Origin: Verrucomicrobiia bacterium
GTDB lineage: Bacteria > Verrucomicrobiota > Verrucomicrobiia > Verrucomicrobiales > DEV007
Length of the DNA stretch: 64,000 nucleotides
Direction of reading: 5' to 3'
Assembly: GCA_030425385.1 (NCBI GenBank)
Contig: JAUIAH010000008.1
Coordinates: forward strand, 142,153-206,152
Notes under the pieces: generated by a model
What the model saw: only the letters and a program-made list of their open reading frames with translations
What the model was told of the DNA's origin: nothing
Database searches by the model: none
Shown here: positions 26,800-36,082 of the stretch, in pieces
Position numbering within the stretch: position 1 is the first letter of the stretch
How the letters are laid out: each line of letters starts with the position of its first letter
Made by a program: the position numbers and the translations under genes

Positions 26800-28737
26800 C
26801 TAGCCGCTCCTGCGAAAGCCCTGGCGCAGCTCGGTCCTGGAAGTCGCGCCCAAGGTGAAGGCACACGCGCCATAAGAAGCGATGCCCACGCCGATGAGCA
26901 ACGTCAAGCTCAGGAGACATTGCCAGCGTCCCGAACGCAGGAAGTCGTCGAGGGCTTGATTGAGCACGAAGAGGAGGATCCCCATCAAGAGACTGGCCAC
27001 GGCAATGCGCCACACACGATCAAGCAAACGTTTGTCCACCTGCAAGTAGCCGCGACGGCGAAGACCTATCGCTAACAACACCACATTCACCCAGGCCGCG
27101 ATGCTCGTGGCCAAGGCGATGCCAATATGCCCGATGCCTTTCGAACGCAGCAAGTTGAAGAGGATCAGGCTGAAGACAATATTGGTCAGCACCGTCACCC
27201 CAGCGATGTACATCGGCGTCTTCGTATCTTCCCTCGCAAAGTAGCCAGGTTGCAGAACCTTGATGAGGACATAGCCAGGCAAGCCTAACGCAAAGGCACT
27301 CAGCGCCGGCGCCGTGGCCAGACTCTTCTGCAAGGTGAATTCACCCCCTTGAAACACGCCCGAAATGATGGGAAAAGCGATCACTAACAAGGCTATGGTC
27401 GCTGGCAAAGTGATGAGGAGCGAGTACTCGATTCCGCGATTGATACTCGTGAGGGCATCCGAGTCGCGCCGCGCGCGCACCGCGCGCGTGATATCAGGCA
27501 AAAGCACCACGCCAAAGGCGATCCCCACCATTCCGAGGGGTAATTGATAGATCCGCTCCGAGTAATAGAGATAGGAAACCGCGTTCTGTTGAAACGAGGC
27601 GATGATGCCTCCGATGAGCAAATTAATCTGCTGGATACCCGCGCTCATGATCCCCGGCCCCATGAGAAGAAACAAGCGTTTCATCTCCGGACTCATCTTG
27701 GGACGTACCAGACGGATGTGATACCCAGCGCGTCGGCAGGCCCACCACAAGGCGCCCAATTGCACGAATCCTGCCACAAACACACACCATGCGAGAACAT
27801 GCCCCGCCTTTCCTTTGCCTATCGTTGGCACAAAGATCACCAAGCCGATGATAAAGATCACGTTTAGCATGATGGGCGCCGCCGCTGGCATGCCAAAGAT
27901 GCGCACCGTATTCAGGACGCCACTTAGATGCGCCGCCAAGGCCATGCAGAGAAGATAGATGAAGGTGATGCGTGCCAAGGTCACGGTGAGATCAAAGGTG
28001 CCCGGATCATTGCGATATACTTGCAAGCGCACGTTCTCTTCACCCTGTCCACCCGCCGCGCGGACTTCTAATTCCACCGCCTCCGCTTCGAGCCCGTTCG
28101 GCAAGGGGAAGCGGACCGTTCCCCCATTGAGCAGCCGGAAACCGGCCGCGCCCTGCAGCGGTGCAGCCAAGGTGGGCGATGGTGGATGCTGACGGAAATC
28201 CCACAGCGCGCGGCGCTCACCTGCCTTCGTGATTAGATCAGCCTTGGTGAACGTGAGTTCAGGCGCTTTCGCCCCCTCACTTTCATAGAGAAGGAACACA
28301 TCCTTGGCACCCGCCAGTTTGATAGGATTTGCCAGCCCTTCTAACACCTGTCCTTGGGCCACCCAGCCGGAATCCGCCTTGGCTTTGAAGCCGGGAGCGA
28401 CCACAGACATGATCAGGCCCATGCAGGGAATCGCGATGAGCGTGGCGATCGCCAAGACAAGGCCCAGCATGGAAAACGTGTGAGAGCCAAAGTGAACGGC
28501 TTCCTTCTTTCCATCGCCCTCGAGTTTCTTGGCAAACAATGGCACAAAAGCCGCATTGAACGCCCCTTCCCCAAAGATCCGACGGAACATATTGGGAAAA
28601 CGAAAGGCTGTGAAGAAGGCATCCGTGACGAATGAAATGCCCACGATGCGCGAGATGAACACATCTCTCAGAAAGCCCAACACCCGGCTTATCGCCGTGA
28701 ACCCACTCACTGTCGCCAAAGATCGTAGCTGCGCCAT
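26800..28737 (-). CDS. murJ: lipid II flippase MurJ with a large periplasmic insert
   Basis: The 645-aa protein is a MATE-like polytopic membrane protein with the MurJ start (SGFTAISRVLGFLRDVFISR, then FRFPNMFRRIFGEGAFNAAF) and later the conserved LPLGMVGIAFGVVLLPDI. It flips lipid II for peptidoglycan synthesis. Typical MurJ is about 510 residues. The extra length lies at about residues 120-245, between membrane helices 3 and 4, as a hydrophilic beta-rich segment that should face the periplasm. All other segments look intact. Confidence 0.93.
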   Translation of the reverse strand: MAQLRSLATVSGFTAISRVLGFLRDVFISRIVGISFVTDAFFTAFRFPNMFRRIFGEGAFNAAFVPLFAKKLEGDGKKEAVHFGSHTFSMLGLVLAIATLIAIPCMGLIMSVVAPGFKAKADSGWVAQGQVLEGLANPIKLAGAKDVFLLYESEGAKAPELTFTKADLITKAGERRALWDFRQHPPSPTLAAPLQGAAGFRLLNGGTVRFPLPNGLEAEAVELEVRAAGGQGEENVRLQVYRNDPGTFDLTVTLARITFIYLLCMALAAHLSGVLNTVRIFGMPAAAPIMLNVIFIIGLVIFVPTIGKGKAGHVLAWCVFVAGFVQLGALWWACRRAGYHIRLVRPKMSPEMKRLFLLMGPGIMSAGIQQINLLIGGIIASFQQNAVSYLYYSERIYQLPLGMVGIAFGVVLLPDITRAVRARRDSDALTSINRGIEYSLLITLPATIALLVIAFPIISGVFQGGEFTLQKSLATAPALSAFALGLPGYVLIKVLQPGYFAREDTKTPMYIAGVTVLTNIVFSLILFNLLRSKGIGHIGIALATSIAAWVNVVLLAIGLRRRGYLQVDKRLLDRVWRIAVASLLMGILLFVLNQALDDFLRSGRWQCLLSLTLLIGVGIASYGACAFTLGATSRTELRQGFRRSG

Positions 28738-28799
28738 ATTGTCGAAATCGAACCCATCCCTAACCTGGGAATGCGAAGAAACCAGCGAGAAGTCGGTGT

Positions 28800-29825
28800 T
28801 TAGAACGCGCCAAAGAAGGCAAAGTCACTGCCAATCCAATAACCAGTGATCGAATCCCCCGGATAGGTGAACCCCGTGGGCGGACACTCTCCAGAACACT
28901 GCGCACCTTCGAACGTCGCCGCGAGGGCATTCACCCAAGTCAAATCCGCGTCGGAGAGATCCGCCTCATTGAAGTTGCTGGCACGCATGTCTGCTCGTAG
29001 CAGGATCGCATCCACAAAGATCGCCCAGCGAAACGACGCCTGCGCCATGCGCGCATCCGTGAGGTCTGCTCCAGTGAAATCCGCCCCTTCCGCGCGGAAC
29101 CCTTCATCCATCTCGACGTCATCCATGATAGCCCCTCTGAAACTTGCCCCGTCGGCATGCGCATCCCCCAAATTGGCATCATCCAGACGCGCCATGTCGA
29201 AACGCGCATTTGTCAGGGTCGCATCCTTCAAGCGCGCATCAACCAACCACGCCTCCGAGAAGTCTGCTTCACTAGCATTCACCCGGCTGAGCCGGGCTCC
29301 CTTCATCGCCGCCCCGCGAAACGTGGCTGCACGCACATCGGCCCGCTCTAGGATCACCCAAGCCATGGACGCCTCAACAAATGTCGCATTGGCCATCGAG
29401 GCCCCTCGCAAGTTGGCTTTGTCGAGCGTGGCACCATCGAAATGCGCTGACGTCAAATCCGCCCCCTCAAGATTGATCCCCGACAGATCCAAACCTGACA
29501 GATTCGCCGAGCGAAGATCCAGAGACTCTGCTACCAGACGGAAATAGCCTTGGTTCTCCGAAAGAGCCACCCGCACGGAATGCGATTCCAAGGTTCCCCG
29601 CAAACGCTGAGCGGAGCCCTCACCAGTATCCTCCCATTGCTGCAGATCCTCACTTTGCTCTAAGCGCAACGCGGGCGCCAACACCGCCGTGTCGATGACC
29701 GACTGCTCTGTCCAGGTCACCGTCACTTCCCCTTCGCCGCGCACGATCGAGAGCGTCGGCTCGGCACTGATGCAGACCTGCCCCATCACCCAACTGATGG
29801 CCAAGAAGAGCGCGCGTTTCATCAC
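28800..29825 (-). CDS. secreted pentapeptide-repeat protein
   Basis: A signal peptide (MMKRALFLAISWVMGQVCIS) is followed by a beta-rich segment (about 22-105) of the kind seen before repeats in verrucomicrobial secreted proteins. From residue about 105 to 305, more than 30 A(D/N)LxX pentapeptides build a right-handed quadrilateral beta-helix (for example ANLSGLDLSGINLEGADLTS). The protein ends with a short region holding a Cys pair. Pentapeptide helices serve as protein-interaction surfaces; the partner is unknown. Confidence 0.88.
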   Translation of the reverse strand: MMKRALFLAISWVMGQVCISAEPTLSIVRGEGEVTVTWTEQSVIDTAVLAPALRLEQSEDLQQWEDTGEGSAQRLRGTLESHSVRVALSENQGYFRLVAESLDLRSANLSGLDLSGINLEGADLTSAHFDGATLDKANLRGASMANATFVEASMAWVILERADVRAATFRGAAMKGARLSRVNASEADFSEAWLVDARLKDATLTNARFDMARLDDANLGDAHADGASFRGAIMDDVEMDEGFRAEGADFTGADLTDARMAQASFRWAIFVDAILLRADMRASNFNEADLSDADLTWVNALAATFEGAQCSGECPPTGFTYPGDSITGYWIGSDFAFFGAF

Positions 29826-30009
29826 CCCATAACCAACGTGGCGGCGACAACCGAATGCAAGGACGATCTGCGCTGGTCGAGCTCTTGCGTTTTCTCATGA
29901 AGTAGACCCGGAAGGTGCTGAACGGCGGCGCCTCGGAAGGAACCCTTCCCAACGCCCATCCCCGTGCATTCTTCACGCTCTTGTCTGCGCACGAACTCTT
30001 CGTCGAGCT

Positions 30010-30058
30010 TTCACACAGCCTTCACACTCCTTTCACCTTGAGAGTCCAGGCTCTTCAC
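30010..30058 (+). promoter_or_regulatory. three phased TTCAC boxes (CreB-type operator) before the cre operon
   Basis: TTCAC occurs at 30010-30014, 30021-30025 and 30032-30036, each separated by exactly 6 nt. A fourth copy at 30054-30058 is two 11-nt steps further on. TTCAC-N6-TTCAC is the 'cre tag' bound by CreB in enterobacteria. The array ends just before the ATG at 30060 of an operon encoding CreB, CreC and CreD homologues, so autoregulation is inferred. Confidence 0.78.
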
Positions 30059-30059
30059 G

Positions 30060-31745
30060 ATGAAAGCCCTGCTTCTGATCCTTCCATGGACACTCCTCAC
30101 CACCCTTCCCACCGTCGGAGAAGGAACCCCTTCCCCACCGCTCGCCCTGGAGACGGCACAGGTGACCCTACCCTACGACGAACTTCTCCGCCTGTGGAAA
30201 GCAGCCTCTCCGCCTCCTCCAGAAACGTCTCTCACACAAGCGCCACCTGTGGATTTCGCGATCACTCAGGCTTCCTACCAGCTAGACCTCAGCGCGCAAC
30301 CTCCGACCATCCGGGCCGAGTGGCGGGTAGACCAGTTTCTTAGCGGGTGGCAATTGATCCCTCTGCTAGGCGGAGATGTGCATCTCCAAGGCCAACTTCC
30401 CGAGGGCCGCCATCTCGTGTGGCGAGACGAATTCCTCACCCTCATGCAGTCCGAGGCAGGGGGCGATACCATTGCCCTCACCTTCTTCCTTGAGGACTCG
30501 ATGCTCCGATCTCCTGAAGGCGTCACCCTGATGGAGACACGCGCCACTGCCAGGCAATTCACCATCGTAGGCACCTCTCCCGACTGGCAACTGACGGTCA
30601 ATGGCCAAGCCGTCTCCGACGACCAGCTTCCTAGCGGAAACGCAACGGGCAATCTGGTGCTTCGGCTAGAGCCCGCTAGCGCGGTCTCGCCCACCAGCGT
30701 TCCCTCTCTTTGGTCGACCCAATCCGAGAGCGTTGTCCGGCTATCCGAAAGCGAAGGCCACCTCCTCATTCACGGCAGGCTCTACCTTCGCGCCACCGAG
30801 GGAAATGGGCTCACCGGCACCTTGCAGTTTCCCATCGATGCGACTGACATTGTCCTGGAGGGAAGCGATTTGTCCGAATGGAAGCAGACGCGCGTGGATG
30901 GCCAGCGCCAGGTCGATCTCACTTGGGAGACGCCCGATGTCCCCTCGCGTGTCCTCACCATGTCCTACAAATTGCCTCTGCCACCCTTTGCCGACGCATG
31001 GGCCCTTCACGCGCCCACAGGTTCCGCAACCTCTGGGCGCCATCGCTTTACCTTGGTGCGGCCTAATGGCCTGACCTTCGCAGTCGACGGCCTCCGCGAA
31101 GGCTTAGAAGTGACCACGCTGCCCTCGTGGCTGCCAGCAGATCTATCGGAGACCGCGGTGCTCGATCAGGTCGATCGGGAGGGAACGGCCACGGTCACGC
31201 TTTCCGTGCAATCCACCCCAGAGAGCGCACCCATCCCCAGCGTCATCCCTAGCGCCAGCTTCCGCACTCGCTTGGTGGCGGACGGCGCTGTGTTAGTCGA
31301 AGCATCCTACCAAATCGCTCACGAAGGCCATAGCCATTGGGAGGTCACCCTTCCTGAAGATGCGTCTCTCCTCACCGCAACCGTAAACGGCGACGGACGG
31401 CAACCGCACCAAGAGGAATCGCTGTTGTCCTTTCCACTCACCTCCTCCGCTACCAAAGAAAGCAAAGTCACCTTCAGCTACACTCAGAAGCTTGACGCCC
31501 TTGACCCGATCACGGGCAAGCTGCGTATGGAACTCCCTCTCACGGCTCTCTTCATTGATCGCCTTCAGTGGGCACTCACCATCCCGCAAGGTTACGAGAT
31601 CGAGGCCACCGAGGGCAATGTTTCCCATGACCGCACGCAAGGAGCCACATCGCCATCATCGACCTTACATTTGCTCAAGGAACTCTGTCGCGACGAACGC
31701 CCAGGGATCGATCTCTACTACCGCCGTTCGTCTACCCAATCCTAA
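30060..31745 (+). CDS. large secreted protein, first gene of the cre operon
   Basis: The 561-aa protein has a signal peptide (MKALLLILPWTLLTTLPTVG) and a long, mostly beta-strand, extracytoplasmic chain with no membrane helix at the C-terminus. I recognise no domain. The regular hydrophobic alternation suggests several beta-sandwich modules. It is followed 20 nt later by creD, and its start lies 23 nt after the third TTCAC box, so it is probably the first target of CreB. A role in sensing or in the envelope response controlled by CreBC is inferred from context only. Confidence 0.72.
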   Translation: MKALLLILPWTLLTTLPTVGEGTPSPPLALETAQVTLPYDELLRLWKAASPPPPETSLTQAPPVDFAITQASYQLDLSAQPPTIRAEWRVDQFLSGWQLIPLLGGDVHLQGQLPEGRHLVWRDEFLTLMQSEAGGDTIALTFFLEDSMLRSPEGVTLMETRATARQFTIVGTSPDWQLTVNGQAVSDDQLPSGNATGNLVLRLEPASAVSPTSVPSLWSTQSESVVRLSESEGHLLIHGRLYLRATEGNGLTGTLQFPIDATDIVLEGSDLSEWKQTRVDGQRQVDLTWETPDVPSRVLTMSYKLPLPPFADAWALHAPTGSATSGRHRFTLVRPNGLTFAVDGLREGLEVTTLPSWLPADLSETAVLDQVDREGTATVTLSVQSTPESAPIPSVIPSASFRTRLVADGAVLVEASYQIAHEGHSHWEVTLPEDASLLTATVNGDGRQPHQEESLLSFPLTSSATKESKVTFSYTQKLDALDPITGKLRMELPLTALFIDRLQWALTIPQGYEIEATEGNVSHDRTQGATSPSSTLHLLKELCRDERPGIDLYYRRSSTQS

Positions 31746-31765
31746 CTGAAACCGCCTTTTCAAAG

Positions 31766-32989
31766 ATGACCATTCCTCGATTCATCGCTATCATTCTTAT
31801 CTTCGTCGGAGCTTGCCTGGCATGGGCCATGCTCGGAAGTGCCCTGACTTACCGGGCGACCAATTTCTCGTCTCGTCTTCATTCTGAAGTCGTGCAGAAC
31901 TGGGGTGCCCCCATGATCCAAGGCCACCCGGAGGTCTACTACGAAACGACCGGGGGCATCGCCGCACGACGTCATGTACTCCCAGAACGGAGCGACGTTG
32001 AAGTGGACTTACACTACGACAAGAAGAAGAAAGGTCTCTTCTGGCATCGCACCTACACCGCGACTTTCCGAGCGCGCTATCAAATTACCAATCCTACGCC
32101 CATTGCGCAGACCGTCTACGTGGGCTTCAAGTTTCCCTGTGAAGGCACGCGCTATGATCAATTCACGTTCACCATTGGCGATCGCGAGAGCGCGCAAGAT
32201 CCGAGCCAGAGTTGTGGCCTCACGGAATCGGTACGGCTAGAGGCTGGGGAAAGCGTTCCAGTCACGATCACCTATCGCGCGGGCGGAGTGGACCATTGGC
32301 TCTACTCCTTTGGCAATCATGCACGGGTGCGCCAATTCACACTCGCTCTCACCACCAATTTCCACGACATCAATATTCCGTTAGGCGCCCAATCGCCCAC
32401 CGAACGCGAACAGACTGAGGACGGCTGGCGTTTGCAGTGGGCCTATACGGACGTGATTCATGCCCAGGGAGCTGTCGGCTCGGATAAAGGTGCCATCGGC
32501 ATGGACATGCCCAAGGTTCTCAATCCAGGGCCCGTCGCCGCCCGGATGGCCTTCTTCGCTCCCGTATCGCTACTCTTCTATTTCACCGTGCTCATCATCA
32601 TGGCCACGCTCCGCGAAGTGCGCCTCCATCCTGTGAACTATTTCTTCCTCGCCGCGGGATGTTTCGCCTTTCAATTGCTCTTTGCTTACACGGTGGATCT
32701 GATGGCCATTCATTGGGCCTTTCTCGTCGCTGCGGGCGTGTCCACGCTGCTCGTCAGCGGGTATCTTTGGCGGGCTGTGGATGCAGCTTTTGCCAGGCTA
32801 TCCTTCGCCGCTCAGTTAGGATTCATGATCCTCTTCAGCTACAGCTTCTTCTTCGATGGACTCACCGGAATCACCATCGCCGTTGGTGCGGTCGTCACCT
32901 TGGCCATCCTCATGACGGTGACCGCGAAGGTTGACTGGTCCACGAAATTCCGTCTCCCCTCCCGGAAGGCATCCTTGCCCCAAACGTAG
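31766..32989 (+). CDS. creD: CreD-like inner-membrane protein
   Basis: The 407-aa protein has an N-terminal membrane segment (about 5-27) and a periplasmic beta-rich region (about 28-250). The C-terminal membrane domain begins VSLLFYFTVLIIMATLREVR and includes LHPVNYFFLAAGCFAF, and the protein finishes with MTVTAKVDW plus a short tail. The L-H-P-V-x-Y motif and the KVDW end are hallmarks of CreD (inner-membrane protein of the Cre regulon, about 450 aa in E. coli). CreD's biochemical role is unsettled; it is linked to envelope stress and beta-lactam responses elsewhere. creB starts 6 nt downstream. Confidence 0.83.
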   Translation: MTIPRFIAIILIFVGACLAWAMLGSALTYRATNFSSRLHSEVVQNWGAPMIQGHPEVYYETTGGIAARRHVLPERSDVEVDLHYDKKKKGLFWHRTYTATFRARYQITNPTPIAQTVYVGFKFPCEGTRYDQFTFTIGDRESAQDPSQSCGLTESVRLEAGESVPVTITYRAGGVDHWLYSFGNHARVRQFTLALTTNFHDINIPLGAQSPTEREQTEDGWRLQWAYTDVIHAQGAVGSDKGAIGMDMPKVLNPGPVAARMAFFAPVSLLFYFTVLIIMATLREVRLHPVNYFFLAAGCFAFQLLFAYTVDLMAIHWAFLVAAGVSTLLVSGYLWRAVDAAFARLSFAAQLGFMILFSYSFFFDGLTGITIAVGAVVTLAILMTVTAKVDWSTKFRLPSRKASLPQT

Positions 32990-32994
32990 ATGCC

Positions 32995-33732
32995 ATGCAT
33001 GATGCGTCGCGCCCTGCCTGCATGACCAATCTCCGCAAACAACGCATTCTCATTGTCGAAGATGAACCATCGATCCTCGACAATATCGCCTATTCGTTAG
33101 AGACAGAGGGATTCGATCCCGTGGGATGCCACACAGGTGGCGATGCCTTGGAGCGTTTCCAAGAGGGATTCGATCTCGCCGTGCTCGATGTCGGACTCCC
33201 CGATGTGAGCGGTTTTGAGTTGTGCAAGCAGATCCGAGAGCAATCACGTCTCCCTATCATCTTTCTCACCGCACGCGCTTCGGAAGTGGATCGCATTGTT
33301 GGTCTGGAGATTGGGGGCGATGACTACATGGTGAAGCCCTTCAGCCCGCGAGAGTTAAGCGCACGCGTGAAGGCGGTGCTGCGACGCACGCAGGAACGTG
33401 ATCCACCCCTCGCCGCCCCGCCCACCGCCGCTTCTCCGAGCCATCCCTTCCTCATTGATGACGAACGCATTCAGATCAGTTACTTTGGCACCGTTCTGAC
33501 ATTATCCTCGACTGAATTCCGCTTGCTCCGTCTCCTCTGTCGTCATCCTGGAAGGGTCTACTCGCGCGCGCAGTTGATGAACAGTGTGTGGGAGGAGCCG
33601 GAAACCGCCATGGAACGCACGGTGGATGCCCACGTGAAGAGCCTCCGCGCGAAGATGAAAGCCGTCCGGCCCGAGGTGGATCCGATTGAGACGCATCGCG
33701 GCATGGGCTACTCGCTCAGAGAAGACTGGTGA
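32995..33732 (+). CDS. creB: CreB-like response regulator
   Basis: The 245-aa protein has a receiver domain (ILIVEDEPS; phosphoacceptor Asp65 in AVLDVGLPD; lysine in VKPFSP) and an OmpR-type winged helix ending THRGMGYSL. If translation begins at ATG 33022, the protein is 236 aa. Its assignment to CreB rests on the adjacent CreC and CreD homologues and on the CreB-type boxes upstream of the operon. Its stop overlaps the GTG start of creC by 4 nt. Confidence 0.88.
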   Translation: MHDASRPACMTNLRKQRILIVEDEPSILDNIAYSLETEGFDPVGCHTGGDALERFQEGFDLAVLDVGLPDVSGFELCKQIREQSRLPIIFLTARASEVDRIVGLEIGGDDYMVKPFSPRELSARVKAVLRRTQERDPPLAAPPTAASPSHPFLIDDERIQISYFGTVLTLSSTEFRLLRLLCRHPGRVYSRAQLMNSVWEEPETAMERTVDAHVKSLRAKMKAVRPEVDPIETHRGMGYSLREDW

Positions 33733-35177
33733 GCACGTCCGTCCGCATTCTCATCGCCTTCCTCTTCCTCCTCTTCGGAGGCCTGGTCTACTTTGCTAAT
33801 GATCTGACGGAACGGGTAGAGCGTCAGTACATGGAGGCCGCGGAAGAACCGATGGTCGATGCGGCACAAGTGATGGCCGCCTGGGTGGAAACGTTAGTGC
33901 GAGACGATGGCACGATCGATGTGTCCCCCTTGCGAGAGACGTTTGGCCGTGCCCATCAACGCCGTTTCCTCGCCAAGATCTACAACTTTGAGAAAGTCGC
34001 CCTCAGCCTTCATCTCTACGTGACTGATGCGAATGGGATCGTCCTCTTTGATTCTCGTGGCAAGGCTGAAGGCGAGAATTATCGCTGGATGTTAGATGTG
34101 GGTCGCACGTTGAAAGGCGAGTATGGAGCGCGTTCCTCACGCACGGATGAGGCGAACGCGTTCTCCTCCGTTCTCTTCGTCGCCGCTCCAGTGCGGCGAG
34201 GCGACGCCATCGTGGGCGTGGCCAGCGTTTCCAAGCCTCAGGCAGACATGTTTCCGTTCATGGAAGAAACGAAGGCGCACATCCGTTGGATGGCTCTCAG
34301 CAGTTTTGTGGGCATGGCGCTCCTTGCCAGTGTCTTCACCAATTGGTTGGCCAGCCCCATCCGCAAGCTTACCACCTATGTACAACAGTTGGGACGAAAG
34401 GAGCGTCCTCCGACTCCCAAACTACGTGGAAGCGAAGCTCGCACCCTTGGCGAAGCGTTTGAGCATCTGCGAGACAAGTTGGAGGGACGCCAGTATGTCG
34501 AGGGCTATGTGAGGACACTCACGCATGAAATGAAGAGTCCCATTGCGGCCATCAAAGGAGCGGCTGAACTCCTGCAGGAGGACGCCATGCCCATCGAGAA
34601 ACGCACGCGATTTCTCCAGAACATCCATGCGGAAACCACTCGCATGCAGAATGTCATTGATCGTTTGCTAGCCCTTTCCAGTGTAGAGAATCGCAAAGCG
34701 CTCGATGACGCCACCACTCTCGACCTCAGCATGCTCGCCAACGCTGTTGCGGATGCCTATGGAGCCGCCTTGGAAGCACATGCTCATTCCCTGGAGATGA
34801 GCACTCCTGCCGACGCCTGGGTGCGTGGGGAGAGCGTGCTTTTAGAAATGGCACTCGGCAATCTCCTGCAGAACGCGATCGATTTCTCTCCACCTGGAGG
34901 CCGCATATGGGTTGATGTTAGCCAATCGACCAATGGCGTTCGCTTGGACGTGTGCGACGAGGGCCCCGGCGTCCCTGAGTATGCCCTCAAGAAGGCATTC
35001 GACCATTTCTATTCCTTGCAACGACCAGACTCGGGCAAGAAGAGTTCCGGTCTTGGGCTCTGCCTTGTCCGAGAGATCATGGAACTGCACGGAGGCATGG
35101 CGAGCATTCACAATCGTTCAGAAGGCGGCACCTGCGCACGCCTGCAATTTCCACCCATCTTCAGCGACACGCCCTAG
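33729..35177 (+). CDS. creC: CreC-like sensor histidine kinase
   Basis: The 482-aa kinase starts at GTG 33729. It has a membrane segment at about 6-24 and a periplasmic sensor (about 25-190) with the CreC-typical segments LYVTDANGIVLFDSRG and GEYGARSSRTDE. A second membrane segment is at about 194-212, followed by a HAMP-like linker. The HisKA motif is LTHEMKSPIAAIKGAAELLQ with His266, and the HATPase motifs are NLLQNAIDFS, DEGPGV and GLGLCLV. It should phosphorylate CreB. The phospholipase-like lipoprotein gene starts 1 nt after its stop, so the operon may continue. Confidence 0.9.
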   Translation: MSTSVRILIAFLFLLFGGLVYFANDLTERVERQYMEAAEEPMVDAAQVMAAWVETLVRDDGTIDVSPLRETFGRAHQRRFLAKIYNFEKVALSLHLYVTDANGIVLFDSRGKAEGENYRWMLDVGRTLKGEYGARSSRTDEANAFSSVLFVAAPVRRGDAIVGVASVSKPQADMFPFMEETKAHIRWMALSSFVGMALLASVFTNWLASPIRKLTTYVQQLGRKERPPTPKLRGSEARTLGEAFEHLRDKLEGRQYVEGYVRTLTHEMKSPIAAIKGAAELLQEDAMPIEKRTRFLQNIHAETTRMQNVIDRLLALSSVENRKALDDATTLDLSMLANAVADAYGAALEAHAHSLEMSTPADAWVRGESVLLEMALGNLLQNAIDFSPPGGRIWVDVSQSTNGVRLDVCDEGPGVPEYALKKAFDHFYSLQRPDSGKKSSGLGLCLVREIMELHGGMASIHNRSEGGTCARLQFPPIFSDTP

Positions 35178-35178
35178 C

Positions 35179-35610
35179 ATGACTCCGCGCACCCTTATCA
35201 TTACATTGCTCGCATGCTGCCTGAGTCACTGTGCGTATCCGAACGCGAATCTCCAGCCATTCGTCTCCGATGGCTGCTCCTGTTTTCCCGATGGCACCCT
35301 CGCAGACCCACAGAAGTGGCGTGCCGCCTGCGTGAGACATGATTGGGCCTATTGGCAGGGTGGCACCGCTACGGATCGCCTCAAGGCGGATCGGGCGCTG
35401 CGCCAAGCACTCCTCTCCAAAGGCCATCCGCTCACGGCTCACATCGCCTACCTCGGCGTGCGCGCGGGTGGTCATCCCCTCCTTCCCACTCCCTGGCGCT
35501 GGGGTTACGGGTGGCCCTATCCGCGCGGTTACCGATCCTTGCAGAAACACGAACACGACCAGATTCATGCAGACGACTTCTCAAATGCTATCCGCGCAGA
35601 ACGTGATTGA
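35179..35610 (+). CDS. small lipoprotein with a phospholipase A2-like Cys/His-Asp motif
   Basis: From ATG 35179 the protein is 143 aa. The leader MTPRTLIITLLAC contains a fitting lipobox (LLAC). The conserved core reads DGCSCFPDGT, then CVRHDWAYWQGGT and DRLKADRALRQAL. A C-x-x-H-D pair with a nearby Asp resembles the active site of phospholipase A2-like folds, but only one C-x-x-HD is present and activity is not assured. The C-terminal third is rich in Trp, Pro, Gly and Tyr. It begins 1 nt after creC and overlaps the cupin gene by 44 nt. Confidence 0.7.
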   Translation: MTPRTLIITLLACCLSHCAYPNANLQPFVSDGCSCFPDGTLADPQKWRAACVRHDWAYWQGGTATDRLKADRALRQALLSKGHPLTAHIAYLGVRAGGHPLLPTPWRWGYGWPYPRGYRSLQKHEHDQIHADDFSNAIRAERD

Positions 35611-36082
35611 TCTTCTCGAACTGACTCCCCTCCCGGCGGAAGGCGGCTATTTCCGCGAGACTTATCGATCCACAGTCACCATGCTCTGGCAGCAGCAATC
35701 CACCCGGGCAGCGGGCACAGCGATCTACTATCTCATCACGCCCGAAACCTTCTCTGCCCTCCACCGCTTGCCCATTGATGAAGTCTGGCATCACTACATC
35801 GGTGATCCTGTTGAGCAATTCTGCCTGCAGGAAGACGGTACGGCTGAGACGCGGCATCTCGGAAGCAATCTTCTAACAGATCCGCCACAACACCCTCAAA
35901 CCACTGTCCTTGCAGGGGTCTGGCAGGGCACGCGCTTGCTTCCCGGAGGCCGTTGGGCGCTTCTCGGCACGACCATGTCTCCGGGATTCGAGTTTCAGGA
36001 TTTAGAAATGGCATCCCGCAGCACTCTCTGCCAACGTTACCCCCAATTCGAATCCAGCATTCACACATTCACCAATCCATGA
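35567..36082 (+). CDS. cupin-fold protein of the DUF985 family
   Basis: From ATG 35567 the protein is 171 aa; a second ATG at 35585 would reduce the overlap with the lipoprotein gene. Motifs EGGYFRETYRS, TAIYYLI, EVWHHYIGDPVE and WALLGTTMSPGFEF match the DUF985 cupins, which form a beta-barrel related to sugar-epimerase-like cupins. The catalytic role is not established. Its TGA overlaps the ATG of the SDR gene by 4 nt, so it is translationally coupled. Confidence 0.88.
   Translation: MQTTSQMLSAQNVIDLLELTPLPAEGGYFRETYRSTVTMLWQQQSTRAAGTAIYYLITPETFSALHRLPIDEVWHHYIGDPVEQFCLQEDGTAETRHLGSNLLTDPPQHPQTTVLAGVWQGTRLLPGGRWALLGTTMSPGFEFQDLEMASRSTLCQRYPQFESSIHTFTNP

Noticed and set aside
28867..29547. 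226-codon plus-strand frame opposite the pentapeptide-repeat gene
   Set aside because: It is a shadow of the strongly repetitive minus-strand gene; its Ser/Ala/Arg-rich translation has no protein-like pattern.
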